Source: CAZFAT01 sp964517075 (GTDB taxonomy: Bacteria; Acidobacteriota; Vicinamibacteria; Vicinamibacterales; SCN-69-37). Taken from it: a stretch of 22,645 nucleotides of DNA. This document shows positions 1 to 7,539 of the stretch, piece after piece (the stretch's first letter is position 1; each line of letters opens with the position of its first letter). Location: assembly GCA_964517075.1 (NCBI GenBank), contig CAZFAT010000200.1:1-22645 (forward strand). Direction: 5' to 3'. Made by a program: the position numbers and the translations under genes. The notes below the pieces were generated by a model. It was not told the DNA's origin. It saw only the letters and a program-made list of their open reading frames with translations, and made no database searches.

Positions 1-1
1 T

Positions 2-448
2 CGCGACCGGCACCTCCGGTCGCCGGCTGGTGGCGAGATTCTGTTTCCGAACCGCGAGCGGTCCGATCTCGTGGCCGACCGCTGGCCGGCGGAGGCGAGG
101 AACTTCGGCATCACGTTCATGATTGCCGAGCAGTGGCCGCGATGGACCAGCATGGACCGTATCCGCGAACTCGGCCTGGCGTGCGGCTATCGCTTCCGGA
201 TCACGGCGTTCGAGGCCGGCGCGGCTGGGTCACGCGTTACGGTGGAGAACACCGGCGTCGCGCCCATCTACCACGACGCGTACGTGGCGGTGAACGGCGT
301 GCGGGCTGGGGAGTCGCTGAAGCTCCTCGGGCCCGGCCAGCGACGTCAGTTCACGGTCGCCTCGGGCGGCGCCGCGCCGGCGCTGACGATCGAATCCGAC
401 CGCCTGGTGCCGGGCCAGACGATCGGGTTCGACGCTGACCTGAAATGA
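2..448 (+). CDS. DUF4832-type secreted/glycosidase-like protein, C-terminal part (5' end outside window)
   Basis: The reading frame is open from base 2 to the TGA at 446-448, so this is the last ~148 residues of a longer gene; the GTG at 71 is only an internal codon. The visible part has a helical stretch (RWPAEARNFGITFM, then IRELGLACGYRF) followed by a beta-rich domain with VTVENTGVAPIYHDAYV and a closing segment with LLGPGQRRQFTV. The GYRF strand, followed by a hydrophobic strand and 'N-x-G-x-A-P-x-Y', is the pattern of the C-terminal beta-sandwich of DUF4832 proteins, which usually sits behind a TIM-barrel glycosidase-like domain. Family assignment is from motif memory only; enzymatic function cannot be judged because the catalytic part is missing. 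It converges on the minus-strand DinB gene, with only 29 nt between the stops. Confidence 0.65.
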   Translation, partial: RDRHLRSPAGGEILFPNRERSDLVADRWPAEARNFGITFMIAEQWPRWTSMDRIRELGLACGYRFRITAFEAGAAGSRVTVENTGVAPIYHDAYVAVNGVRAGESLKLLGPGQRRQFTVASGGAAPALTIESDRLVPGQTIGFDADLK

Positions 449-456
449 CGAAGACG

Positions 457-480
457 ATGGAGGGGCCGACCTTCAGGTCA
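457..480. repeat. Partial AGGTCGGCC-type dispersed repeat
   Basis: The sequence ATGGAGGGGCCGACCTTCAG here matches, in inverted orientation, one arm and loop of the full element at 8587-8614. A short stem GACCT/AGGTC (468-472 with 475-479) survives but the outer GGCC pairing arm is lost. It lies between the convergent stops of the DUF4832 and DinB genes, and the DinB stop codon (478-480) falls inside it. The element is recognised only by comparison with the second copy in this window. Confidence 0.45.
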
Positions 481-1038
481 CATTCCCCCACCCTGGCTCG
501 ACGGCGGCACCATCTTGTTCATCCGCAGGTAGGTGACGAGGTTGCCGTAGTGCTCCATGTCGTGCGCCGTGTTGAACGACAGGGCGCCGAGCTTGGTGGT
601 CTTCATGTTGTTGATGGGCACAATCACCGCCTCAGCCGCGCCCGTCTGGTCGTTCAGCGCGGCGAACGCGCGGTCGCAGAAGGCGAACGACTCGGCCAGC
701 GCCGCCTGCAGATCCGCCTTCGATGTCGCCGTCTTCTCGACCGGCGCGGAAGGCGTCGCCTCGCCGCTCGACGCCGAGCAGAACAGGTAGTTGCCGTCCG
801 CGATGTGTCCGAACAGCTGGCCCATCGTGCGGACTTCCTTCGTCGGCTGGAAGCTGAGGAGCTTCTCGGGGACCTGTTCGAGCGACTTCGTGATGTACCC
901 CTTCACGGCCTCGTGGGGGGTCTTGAGCGAATCCAGGATGGCGGTCGAGGGCGGCGCCGGCGGCGGCGGCGGCGCCGCGGGCGGCGCGCACGCGGAAAGT
1001 CCGACGATCATCGAAGCCAGGAGCGCGAAGCGGTTCAT
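478..1038 (-). CDS. DinB-like four-helix metal-binding lipoprotein
   Basis: Predicted exported lipoprotein of 186 aa. I chose the ATG at 1038 because a GGAGG ribosome-binding site (1044-1048) lies 5 nt upstream and a lipoprotein signal follows directly (MNRFALLASMIVGLSAC, lipobox L14-S-A-C17). A longer frame to 1113 only reads through repeat DNA. After a Pro/Ala linker (18-32) comes a helical DinB/YfiT-like domain. Its likely metal triad is H78 (LFGHIADG) plus H159 and H163 (HDMEHYGN), the H-x3-H spacing usual in the family. DinB proteins include thiol-dependent transferases and many uncharacterised members; no specific reaction can be assigned. The 3' end runs into a dispersed repeat that supplies the stop codon. 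Family fairly sure, role unknown. Confidence 0.85.
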   Translation of the reverse strand: MNRFALLASMIVGLSACAPPAAPPPPPAPPSTAILDSLKTPHEAVKGYITKSLEQVPEKLLSFQPTKEVRTMGQLFGHIADGNYLFCSASSGEATPSAPVEKTATSKADLQAALAESFAFCDRAFAALNDQTGAAEAVIVPINNMKTTKLGALSFNTAHDMEHYGNLVTYLRMNKMVPPSSQGGGM

Positions 1039-1092
1039 GCGGTCCTCCAGGGCGGCGCATCCGCCGCCCGTCTGACAAAAGAACGCTGTAGT

Positions 1093-1110
1093 GTCCGCCT
1101 TCGGGCGGAC
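1093..1110. repeat. UUCG-capped hairpin
   Basis: A 7-bp stem GTCCGCC (1093-1099) with GGCGGAC (1104-1110) closed by TTCG, i.e. a C(UUCG)G tetraloop if transcribed rightward. It sits 10 nt from the TGAA-loop hairpin at 1120-1137, in the gap between the DUF1080 stop and the DinB start. No T-tract follows on either side, so it is not a standard intrinsic terminator. Confidence 0.55.
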
Positions 1111-1119
1111 CATCGAGAA

Positions 1120-1137
1120 GGCCGGCTGAAGCCGGCC
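1120..1137. repeat. TGAA-loop GC hairpin repeat, copy 1
   Basis: Stem GGCCGGC (1120-1126) with GCCGGCC (1131-1137) and loop TGAA, followed by GCTACG. Two further copies with the same loop region and the same trailing GGCTAC lie at 7504-7525 and 12656-12679, all in the same orientation relative to the minus-strand genes. The stem sequences vary but stay complementary, which argues that the fold, not the exact sequence, is retained. Confidence 0.6.
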
Positions 1138-1169
1138 GCTACGTACTGCACGTAAACCACTGCTCTAGT

Positions 1170-1799
1170 CTAGTCGAGCGGCTTGATCCGGATGTTGCGG
1201 TAGAGCACGGTGCTGTTCGGGTCGTGAGCCTGCAGGGCGATCGTGCCGGGCCCGAGGCGACGGCCCGGCGTGCCACGGACGCCCTGCCAGTCGGCCGGCT
1301 GCGTCCACGTGATCGTCTGGACGTCGTTCACCCGCACCGTGATGGTGTCGCCGCTGACGATGATGTGCTCGGTGAACCAGACGTCGTCTTTCGCCGGAGC
1401 CTCATTCACGTTGACGACCTGGTACAGGCTGCCCGTCTTGATCGGGTCCTTCATGTAGGTGTTGTTGACCTGCACTTCGAAGCCCTTGGCAGGCCATCCC
1501 TTCGGGACGAATTCGGTCATCATGTAGATGCCGCCATTCGATCCCGCGCGCGTCATCACGTCCACTTTCAGCTCGAAGTTGCGGAAGCTGTGGTTCCGGA
1601 AGGGGCCGGCGTAGAACGCATGGCCCGGGCCCGCTTTGCCGTGCGCGACGATGGCGCCGTCCTGGATGGTGAAGGAATCCAGGTTTGCGACTTGCCAGTC
1701 CGTGAAGTCCTTGCCATTCCAGAGGGATGTGAAGCCGGGTTCGACGGCCGGGGGCGCTTGCAGCAGGAAGCCGAGCAGGAGCAGGGACACGACACGCAT
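1170..1799 (-). CDS. DUF1080 (3-keto-disaccharide hydrolase-like) secreted protein
   Basis: A 209-aa secreted protein with an N-terminal signal peptide (MRVVSLLLLGFLLQA) and one DUF1080 beta-sandwich domain. Family landmarks are GFTSLWNGKDFTDWQ (22-36), AGSNGGIYMM, GFEVQVNN, TGSLYQV and the closing strand STVLYRNIRIKPL. A GAGGTG ribosome-binding site (1804-1809) supports the ATG at 1799. Members of this family act on 3-keto-glycosides or 3-keto-disaccharides, cleaving the glycosidic bond after a Gfo/Idh/MocA enzyme has oxidised C3. Two such oxidoreductases and a TIM-barrel partner lie upstream on the same strand, so that role is a reasonable inference here. The length is typical of a single-domain member. 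The substrate is not deducible. Confidence 0.9.
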   Translation of the reverse strand: MRVVSLLLLGFLLQAPPAVEPGFTSLWNGKDFTDWQVANLDSFTIQDGAIVAHGKAGPGHAFYAGPFRNHSFRNFELKVDVMTRAGSNGGIYMMTEFVPKGWPAKGFEVQVNNTYMKDPIKTGSLYQVVNVNEAPAKDDVWFTEHIIVSGDTITVRVNDVQTITWTQPADWQGVRGTPGRRLGPGTIALQAHDPNSTVLYRNIRIKPLD

Positions 1800-1854
1800 G
1801 GCACACCTCGTCAGTCAGCCAGGGGACTAGACCGGGGCATTCTACTGCGCCTGG

Positions 1855-1876
1855 CGGAAAACGACGTCGTTTTCCG
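1855..1876. terminator. 22-bp perfect palindrome behind the metallophosphoesterase gene
   Basis: CGGAAAACGAC (1855-1865) is followed directly by its exact reverse complement (1866-1876), giving an 11-bp uninterrupted palindrome that starts 1 nt after the metallophosphoesterase stop codon. Inner A and T runs give a bidirectional A-stem-T pattern, so it may end transcription from either side. A palindromic protein-binding site upstream of the DUF1080 gene (start 1799) is the alternative. Confidence 0.45.
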
Positions 1877-1877
1877 G

Positions 1878-2843
1878 TCACTGTCTCAGCGTCGGATAGC
1901 TCGTCTGTTGGAAGCTGCCGCGCACCGCGATCGAGTGATCGGCAAACAGCTCCACGGTGGCAAAGGCGTTGTTGGCCGGGCCCTCGGCTTCGACCATGGC
2001 GCGCGCCACGCAGTACGGGATGCCACTCACCGCGCCCAGGAAGTTCCGGTGCGAGTGGCCCTCGAGCACCGCCAACACCTTGGGCGCGGCGCCCTCCAGG
2101 ACGCTGCGGACGCGCGCGGCATTGCGCACGTGATGGTCGCCGGAGCCGTCCAGCCGTTGATGGGCGAGCACGATCACCGGATGGCGCGTGGACGCCAGGT
2201 CCGCCGCCAGCCATTCAATCTGGGCGTCTGGGATGTTGCTGTCGCGCCAGTCGAAGTTCTTGCGCCCGTAGGGCGCGCCCGCGCTGTTGAAGCAGGCGTC
2301 GAGCGCCACCACGTGCAGCGCGCCCGCTGCGCCGCGGAACGGCACGTCGACGCTGTACGGCGCCGGACGGGCCTTCGTCTCCGCCGCGAACTCGGCCTTC
2401 GTCAGCGTGTCCACGCAATGGTTGCCCAGCACGTAGTGCCGGTCCGCACCGAGTCGCGCCCACGCGGCGTCAATGGCCCTCAGGTAACCTCGTTCGCGCG
2501 CGACGCTCTCGTCCGAGACCGTCGCACCCGCCGAGTCCACCAGGTCGCCCAGCATGGCGCCAAAGGCCAGGCCGGTCGCGTCGCTCTTCGCGATGTCATT
2601 GAGCGCGCCCACGGCCACCTGCATCTTGGGCAGCGAATCGCGATAGAACCGCGTGCCCGCCGCGGGCTTGTCCGCGTAGTGCACGTCGGTGATGAGGCCG
2701 AAGCGCACGACGGGCCGGTCGGACGACTGGCGGCGGACGACGTCGGCCGCGAGCACGCGGCCGCGCGGCCACGCCGCGGCGGCAAGGATGAGGGTGCCGT
2801 CGATGAGGAAGAGACGCCGCGACCGGTTGGAGGACTCAGGCAC
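1878..2843 (-). CDS. Tat-exported calcineurin-like metallophosphoesterase (ADP-ribose/CDP-alcohol diphosphatase-like)
   Basis: A 321-aa phosphoesterase with the full two-metal motif set: D53-x-H55 (LITDVHYADK), GD100LVDS, GN141H142, H228 (LAHQ) and GH263SH265. An N-terminal twin-arginine signal (SRRLFLI, Arg9-Arg10, then a hydrophobic run to W25) points to folded export to the periplasm. The DVHYADK and YRDSLPKMQVAV segments recall the Mn-dependent ADP-ribose/CDP-alcohol diphosphatase branch ('D-x-Q-Y-A-D ... Y-R-x-S-L'), so a nucleotide-diphosphate or phosphodiester substrate is possible; that is inference. The start is a GTG at 2843 without a clear ribosome-binding site, so the exact N-terminus is uncertain, but a start much further in would break the Tat signal. 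It is flanked by a heptad repeat upstream and a perfect palindrome downstream. Confidence 0.85.
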   Translation of the reverse strand: MPESSNRSRRLFLIDGTLILAAAAWPRGRVLAADVVRRQSSDRPVVRFGLITDVHYADKPAAGTRFYRDSLPKMQVAVGALNDIAKSDATGLAFGAMLGDLVDSAGATVSDESVARERGYLRAIDAAWARLGADRHYVLGNHCVDTLTKAEFAAETKARPAPYSVDVPFRGAAGALHVVALDACFNSAGAPYGRKNFDWRDSNIPDAQIEWLAADLASTRHPVIVLAHQRLDGSGDHHVRNAARVRSVLEGAAPKVLAVLEGHSHRNFLGAVSGIPYCVARAMVEAEGPANNAFATVELFADHSIAVRGSFQQTSYPTLRQ

Positions 2844-2871
2844 AGGGCGCGGTCGCGGCCGAAGAAAGTTC

Positions 2872-2927
2872 GAAGTTAGAAGCCAAAAGTTAGAAGTTCG
2901 AACTTCTGACTCCTGGCTTCCTACTTC
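2872..2927. repeat. Inverted heptad array, copy 1 (8 units, TTCGAA centre)
   Basis: Eight consecutive 7-nt units fill exactly 56 nt. Four GAAGTTA-like units (2872-2899; e.g. GAAGTTA, GAAGCCA, GAAGTTC) are followed by four units of the complementary type (2900-2927; e.g. GAACTTC, TGGCTTC, CTACTTC). The array is mirror-symmetric about TTC|GAA at 2899/2900, and 23 of 28 positions pair. Base composition is far more AT-rich than the flanks. It occupies most of the gap between the TIM-barrel stop and the metallophosphoesterase start. Confidence 0.75.
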
Positions 2928-2946
2928 AACACTGAACGCATGCCTT

Positions 2947-3981
2947 TCACCCCGAGACCGCTACCGGTTTGGGCTGCGGCATCCGGAACGTCTTGCGCAC
3001 GTACTCGATGTTCTTGCGGGTGTCCGCGATGAGGTCCATCGAGGGGGCACCGGTCTCAAGCACGTACCAGCCGGTGTAACCGACGTCGTACAGCTCGTTC
3101 GCCATGCGCGGCCAGTCGATCCGGCCCATCGGGTCGCCCAGCAGCATGCCGCCGGCCAGCTTCACGTGCACCTGGCCGATGCGTTTCGCGCCGTACATCT
3201 TCGGCTCGGCGTAGATGTCCTTCACCGTCGGCTGACCGACGACGTTGTGCGGGTCGTAGTACACGTTCACGTAATCAGATCCGATCTGATCCATGAGCAT
3301 GTTGGCGTGCTCAGCCGAGATGGTGATCTCGAGGCCCATGACGACGCCCATCTTCTCGCCGTAGCGGCCGAGCTCCTTCATCATCGACACGAAGACGTCC
3401 ACCTGCGCCTTGTTCGTCGGGTCGAGGCTGCGCAGCACGGGGTTCAGGATGTTCTGCGCCCCGATGTTGTGGGCGATCTCGATCGACTCCGCGAGCAGGA
3501 TGGCCGCGGCCGGATTGGAGTGCAGCGGCCCCCGCGGCGGCGTGCCGCCCATGCCGCCGATCGCCAGCGAGACGATCTGAACGCCGTTCTCGAGCGCGGC
3601 TTTCTTGTAGGCGATCTGCGTCTCGCGATCCCGGAGCGTCGGCGCCTCCGGATTGGTCGGGTACACGACGCTGACCTGGATGCCGTCGAGGCCGATCTCG
3701 CGCGCGAGGGCGACCTTGTTCACGTCACCGCGCTGGCCGAGGTTCCAGTCGGTCATCCCGATCCGGATCGGCAGGGGATTCAGCGTCTCCTTGGTCATGA
3801 CCGGCTTGTTGCCGCCACCGCCGCCGCCCCCGCCCCGACGCCCGCCGCCGCCCCGGCCCTCAGCCGGAGCCTGGCCCGCCGGCGCCGCCGGGGTCTGGCC
3901 CTGGCCCTGCACGAAGGCCGGCACGGCGGCCGATCCGATCGCCGCCGTCTTCACGAAATCACGACGAGACATCTTGCTCAT
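2947..3981 (-). CDS. Tat-exported sugar phosphate isomerase/epimerase-like TIM-barrel protein
   Basis: A 344-aa AP-endonuclease-2/xylose-isomerase-like barrel. The N-terminus carries a Tat signal (SRRDFVKTAAIG, Arg6-Arg7), followed by a Gly/Arg/Pro/Ala linker (about 26-58, including an eight-Gly run) and the barrel from IRIGMTDWN (73-80). Likely metal ligands on the strands are E218 (GLEITI), D243 (YYDPHN), H272 (QVHVK) and E309 (YVLETG), matching the Glu/Asp/His/Glu pattern of the family. In 3-keto-sugar catabolic clusters such proteins isomerise, epimerise or cleave keto-sugar intermediates. The two Gfo/Idh/MocA genes directly upstream on the same strand support that reading. The ATG at 3981 is used; Met4 is a possible alternative. 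The specific reaction is unknown. Confidence 0.88.
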   Translation of the reverse strand: MSKMSRRDFVKTAAIGSAAVPAFVQGQGQTPAAPAGQAPAEGRGGGGRRGGGGGGGGNKPVMTKETLNPLPIRIGMTDWNLGQRGDVNKVALAREIGLDGIQVSVVYPTNPEAPTLRDRETQIAYKKAALENGVQIVSLAIGGMGGTPPRGPLHSNPAAAILLAESIEIAHNIGAQNILNPVLRSLDPTNKAQVDVFVSMMKELGRYGEKMGVVMGLEITISAEHANMLMDQIGSDYVNVYYDPHNVVGQPTVKDIYAEPKMYGAKRIGQVHVKLAGGMLLGDPMGRIDWPRMANELYDVGYTGWYVLETGAPSMDLIADTRKNIEYVRKTFRMPQPKPVAVSG

Positions 3982-4019
3982 AAGGGCTCCGTCAGGTGAG
4001 GGGTAGATCTGGACATATG

Positions 4020-4078
4020 TAGTTTTGAGTCTTGAGTTTTGAGTTTCGAACTCATGACTCAGAACTCAGAACTCAAAC
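4020..4078. repeat. Inverted heptad array, copy 2 (TTCGAA centre)
   Basis: Eight 7-nt units from 4023 to 4078: TTTTGAG-type units on the left and CTCAGAA/CTCATGA-type units on the right. The mirror axis is TTC|GAA at 4047/4048; TGAGT recurs every 7 nt on the left and ACTCA every 7 nt on the right. The architecture (7-nt period, eight units, TTCGAA centre) is the same as at 2872-2927, but the unit sequence differs. It lies between the first Gfo/Idh/MocA stop and the TIM-barrel start. Confidence 0.75.
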
Positions 4079-4094
4079 TGCGCGTTCAGATGAG

Positions 4095-4132
4095 CCCCCG
4101 CGCCGCCAGTTCGTCAGAACCGGCGGCGGGGG
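4095..4132. terminator. GC-rich stem-loop downstream of the first Gfo/Idh/MocA gene
   Basis: CCCCCG plus CCGCC (4095-4100, 4103-4107, with a 2-nt bulge) pairs with GGCGGCGGGGG (4122-4132), giving 11 bp; an inner GTTC/GAAC (4109-4112 with 4117-4120) can extend the stem. It begins 11 nt after the stop codon at 4144. No T-tract follows in the direction of transcription, so a role as 3'-end stabiliser or weak terminator is only inferred. Confidence 0.4.
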
Positions 4133-4143
4133 TGATGAGTCGC

Positions 4144-5826
4144 TTACGATCCCGGCAGGATCCCGGTCCAGCCCTTGCGGTACTGGGGCCGCTTGATGAA
4201 CGGCGCGGCCTCTGGCGCGTTGGTCGCGCGCAGGTTCACGTAGTCCCACTCGATCTTCTTGCCGGTGCGGTAGGCCACGTTGCCGAGATGATTCGCCTCG
4301 GTCGTCCAGCCGGAGTACTGGAAGTTCGATCCCGGCGGCGTCTTCGTCTCGCCCTTGGCGTACTGCACCCACTCCACCCAGTGGCCCGGCGAGCGGGGAA
4401 TCGTCTCCGGGGGCGTCTGGAAGTCCGCGAACGGACCCGCCGGAGCCGGGGCCTGGGCCGCCGCACCGCCGCCGCGTCCACCCCGACCGCCACCGCCGCC
4501 GCGCCCGCCCCCCGAAAGCGGCAGCAGTTGACCGCTGCCGGTCAGCATGCCCTTCTCGCCGATGAACAGGGCCGAGCGGCCGCCCATGGCGTCCGTCCAC
4601 TGCGGAGGCTTGCTCTCGCCCTGGTGCCACACGAGCCTGAGCGCGGGCTGGTTGCCGACAGCCGGGTATTCGTAGGTCGCGCGGAGCGTGGCCGGCGCCA
4701 GTTCCCGGTGCGCCGGGCCCAGGTTGTTCGAAATGGATTCGATCGTCGTCGGCGCCAGAACGCGACGGCCTCCGATCTCCCGCCAGATGTCCAGCACCGT
4801 GTACGGCGCGTCGTTGTCATGGCTGCCCAGGTCGCTCATCGTGCCGTTGGCAACATCCCACCAGCGATACCACCGCGGGCCGGGGAAGTACGTGGCGTGA
4901 TAGGGCCGAACCGGCGCCGGACCGATCCACAGATCGAAGAGTTCCTGCGTGTGCGGCCCGTTATGGACGTCCTTCGGCGGGATCGGCATCGTCTCCTTGA
5001 AGCGGTCGACGATCTGAACGCCGCGTGAGCCAGGCTTCGAGCCCGGCGCGATGTACCACCCGTGCGGACGGTCGAACCGATCCGCGGAGCTCTCCCACTG
5101 GAGTCCCCACGCTCGATCGGCCCAGACGTGGACCTCATGCACCGGGCCGATGACGCCAGTCTGGAGGATCTCCCGGATCGTCCGCCGCGCGGTCGAGGCG
5201 TGGCCCTGGTTGCCCATCTGCGTCGAGAGATTCGGGAACTTCGCGGCCGTCTCTCGGATGAGGCGCGCTTCCCAGATGTTGTAGGTCAGCGGCTTCTCGC
5301 AGTAGACGTGCTTGCCCATCGTCAGGGCCAGGTAGGTCGCGAACACATGGTGGTGTTCGGGCGTGGCCACCACGACGGCATCGAAGTCGTTCGGGCTCTC
5401 GAACACCTTGCGGTAGTCGGTGTACTTCTTGGCCTGCGGGAATCGCTGCCCGGCGTTGTCCAGGGCGTTCTCGTTCACGTCGCAGATGACCGTGACGTTC
5501 TCGTCCGGGTGCGCCGCCGCCTCGGCGGCCGCCGCCGCCCCGCGCCCGCGGCCGCCGAAGCCGCGTCCGGCCGGGGCCGGGGCCGGGGCCGCGCCGCGAC
5601 CGCCGCCGCCCGGGCGCATCGTCAGCTCGCCCATGCTCGCGTTGGCGCGCCCACCAGCCGCAATGAACGCGATGTTCATCTTGTTGTTCAGATTCTGGCC
5701 GCGCAGGAACGCGGGGGCGCCGGTGACGATGCCGGCCGTCGCCAGGGCGCCGGTCTTCACGAACTCGCGCCGCGTCACGTCCTGACCCGACTCGGCCTTG
5801 TCTGGTGTCTTGTCGTTCTTCTCCAT
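4144..5826 (-). CDS. Tat-exported Gfo/Idh/MocA-family oxidoreductase (paralogue 1)
   Basis: A 560-aa NAD(P)-type sugar oxidoreductase. I chose the ATG at 5826 because a GAGGAG site lies just upstream and the Tat motif TRREFVKTGA (Arg19-Arg20) follows; the frame reaches 5865 but without a better start. The Rossmann part runs from MNIAFIAAGGR (50-60) through VICDVN (113-118) to the family signature CEKPL (176-180, catalytic-type Lys178). The C-terminal domain has GNQGHAS, LWIGPAP, WDVANGTMSDLGSHDND and SGWTTEANHLGNVAY. Two low-complexity Gly/Arg/Ala/Pro inserts stand out: 72-106, inside the Rossmann fold between the GGR loop and the DVN strand, and a second after LLPLSGGG. Secreted members often oxidise C3 of glycosides; here that is inferred from the DUF1080 and TIM-barrel neighbours. 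It is a close paralogue of the gene immediately upstream. Confidence 0.93.
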   Translation of the reverse strand: MEKNDKTPDKAESGQDVTRREFVKTGALATAGIVTGAPAFLRGQNLNNKMNIAFIAAGGRANASMGELTMRPGGGGRGAAPAPAPAGRGFGGRGRGAAAAAEAAAHPDENVTVICDVNENALDNAGQRFPQAKKYTDYRKVFESPNDFDAVVVATPEHHHVFATYLALTMGKHVYCEKPLTYNIWEARLIRETAAKFPNLSTQMGNQGHASTARRTIREILQTGVIGPVHEVHVWADRAWGLQWESSADRFDRPHGWYIAPGSKPGSRGVQIVDRFKETMPIPPKDVHNGPHTQELFDLWIGPAPVRPYHATYFPGPRWYRWWDVANGTMSDLGSHDNDAPYTVLDIWREIGGRRVLAPTTIESISNNLGPAHRELAPATLRATYEYPAVGNQPALRLVWHQGESKPPQWTDAMGGRSALFIGEKGMLTGSGQLLPLSGGGRGGGGGRGGRGGGAAAQAPAPAGPFADFQTPPETIPRSPGHWVEWVQYAKGETKTPPGSNFQYSGWTTEANHLGNVAYRTGKKIEWDYVNLRATNAPEAAPFIKRPQYRKGWTGILPGS

Positions 5827-5960
5827 GGTCTGCTCCTCGTCGTGCGGCTTGCCGCGCGGATCCATCCTCGGACGATTGCCCGGCGACCCGTGCCTCCGGC
5901 TGTGCTGCGTATTCTGTTCGATTCGCCCCGGCGCGGCAAGGGCGGGGCGGTTTGGCTGAC

Positions 5961-5988
5961 AGGTCAGAGGTTCAAGGTCTAACCTGAC
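5961..5988. repeat. Heptad array, partial copy (3 units plus one inverted unit)
   Basis: Three tandem 7-nt units AGGTCAG, AGGTTCA and AGGTCTA (5961-5981) are followed by one unit of the opposite type, ACCTGAC (5982-5988). The 7-nt period matches the arrays at 2872 and 4020 but this copy has lost most of one arm. It ends 9 nt before the stop codon of the second Gfo/Idh/MocA gene. The rest of the 5827-5997 gap holds a weak CGCCCC/GGGGCG pairing (5924-5929 with 5944-5949) and nothing else that I can name. Confidence 0.45.
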
Positions 5989-5997
5989 AAGCGCTGT

Positions 5998-7488
<1,491 letters not shown>

Positions 7489-7503
7489 GGGGCGCCTCCC
7501 ATT

Positions 7504-7525
7504 CCGCCGGGCTGAAGCCCGGCGG
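7504..7525. repeat. TGAA-loop GC hairpin repeat, copy 2
   Basis: A 9-bp stem CCGCCGGGC (7504-7512) with GCCCGGCGG (7517-7525) and loop TGAA, followed by CTACGG. It begins only 3 nt upstream of the GGGAGG ribosome-binding site of the second Gfo/Idh/MocA gene, so on the mRNA the stem abuts the translation start region. The same element occurs at 1120-1137 and 12656-12679. Confidence 0.62.
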
Positions 7526-7539
7526 CTACGGCTCAGAAC

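Noticed and set aside
445..1155. 236-codon plus-strand open frame beginning in the repeat at 457
   Set aside because: Antisense to the DinB-like gene; the N-terminus is repeat DNA and the product is Arg-rich without a domain.
1224..2879. 551-codon plus-strand open frame
   Set aside because: It is antisense to the DUF1080 and metallophosphoesterase genes, which have clear families. The product is Arg/His/Val-rich, the usual shadow in GC-rich DNA.
2689..3999. 436-codon plus-strand open frame
   Set aside because: Antisense to the TIM-barrel gene; reads through the heptad array and shows no recognisable domain.
2872..4078. CRISPR-like array
   Set aside because: Units are only 7 nt with no spacers and mirror symmetry; there are no cas genes in the window.
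5511..5610. Frameshift or assembly error in the GC-rich tract of the first Gfo/Idh/MocA gene
   Set aside because: The frame stays intact on both sides, and the paralogue has an insert at the same place, so it reads as genuine low-complexity coding sequence.
4039..5982. Plus-strand open frames of 329 and 306 codons
   Set aside because: Antisense to the first Gfo/Idh/MocA gene; one begins inside the heptad array (periodic TQNSEL peptide), a known type of false start.
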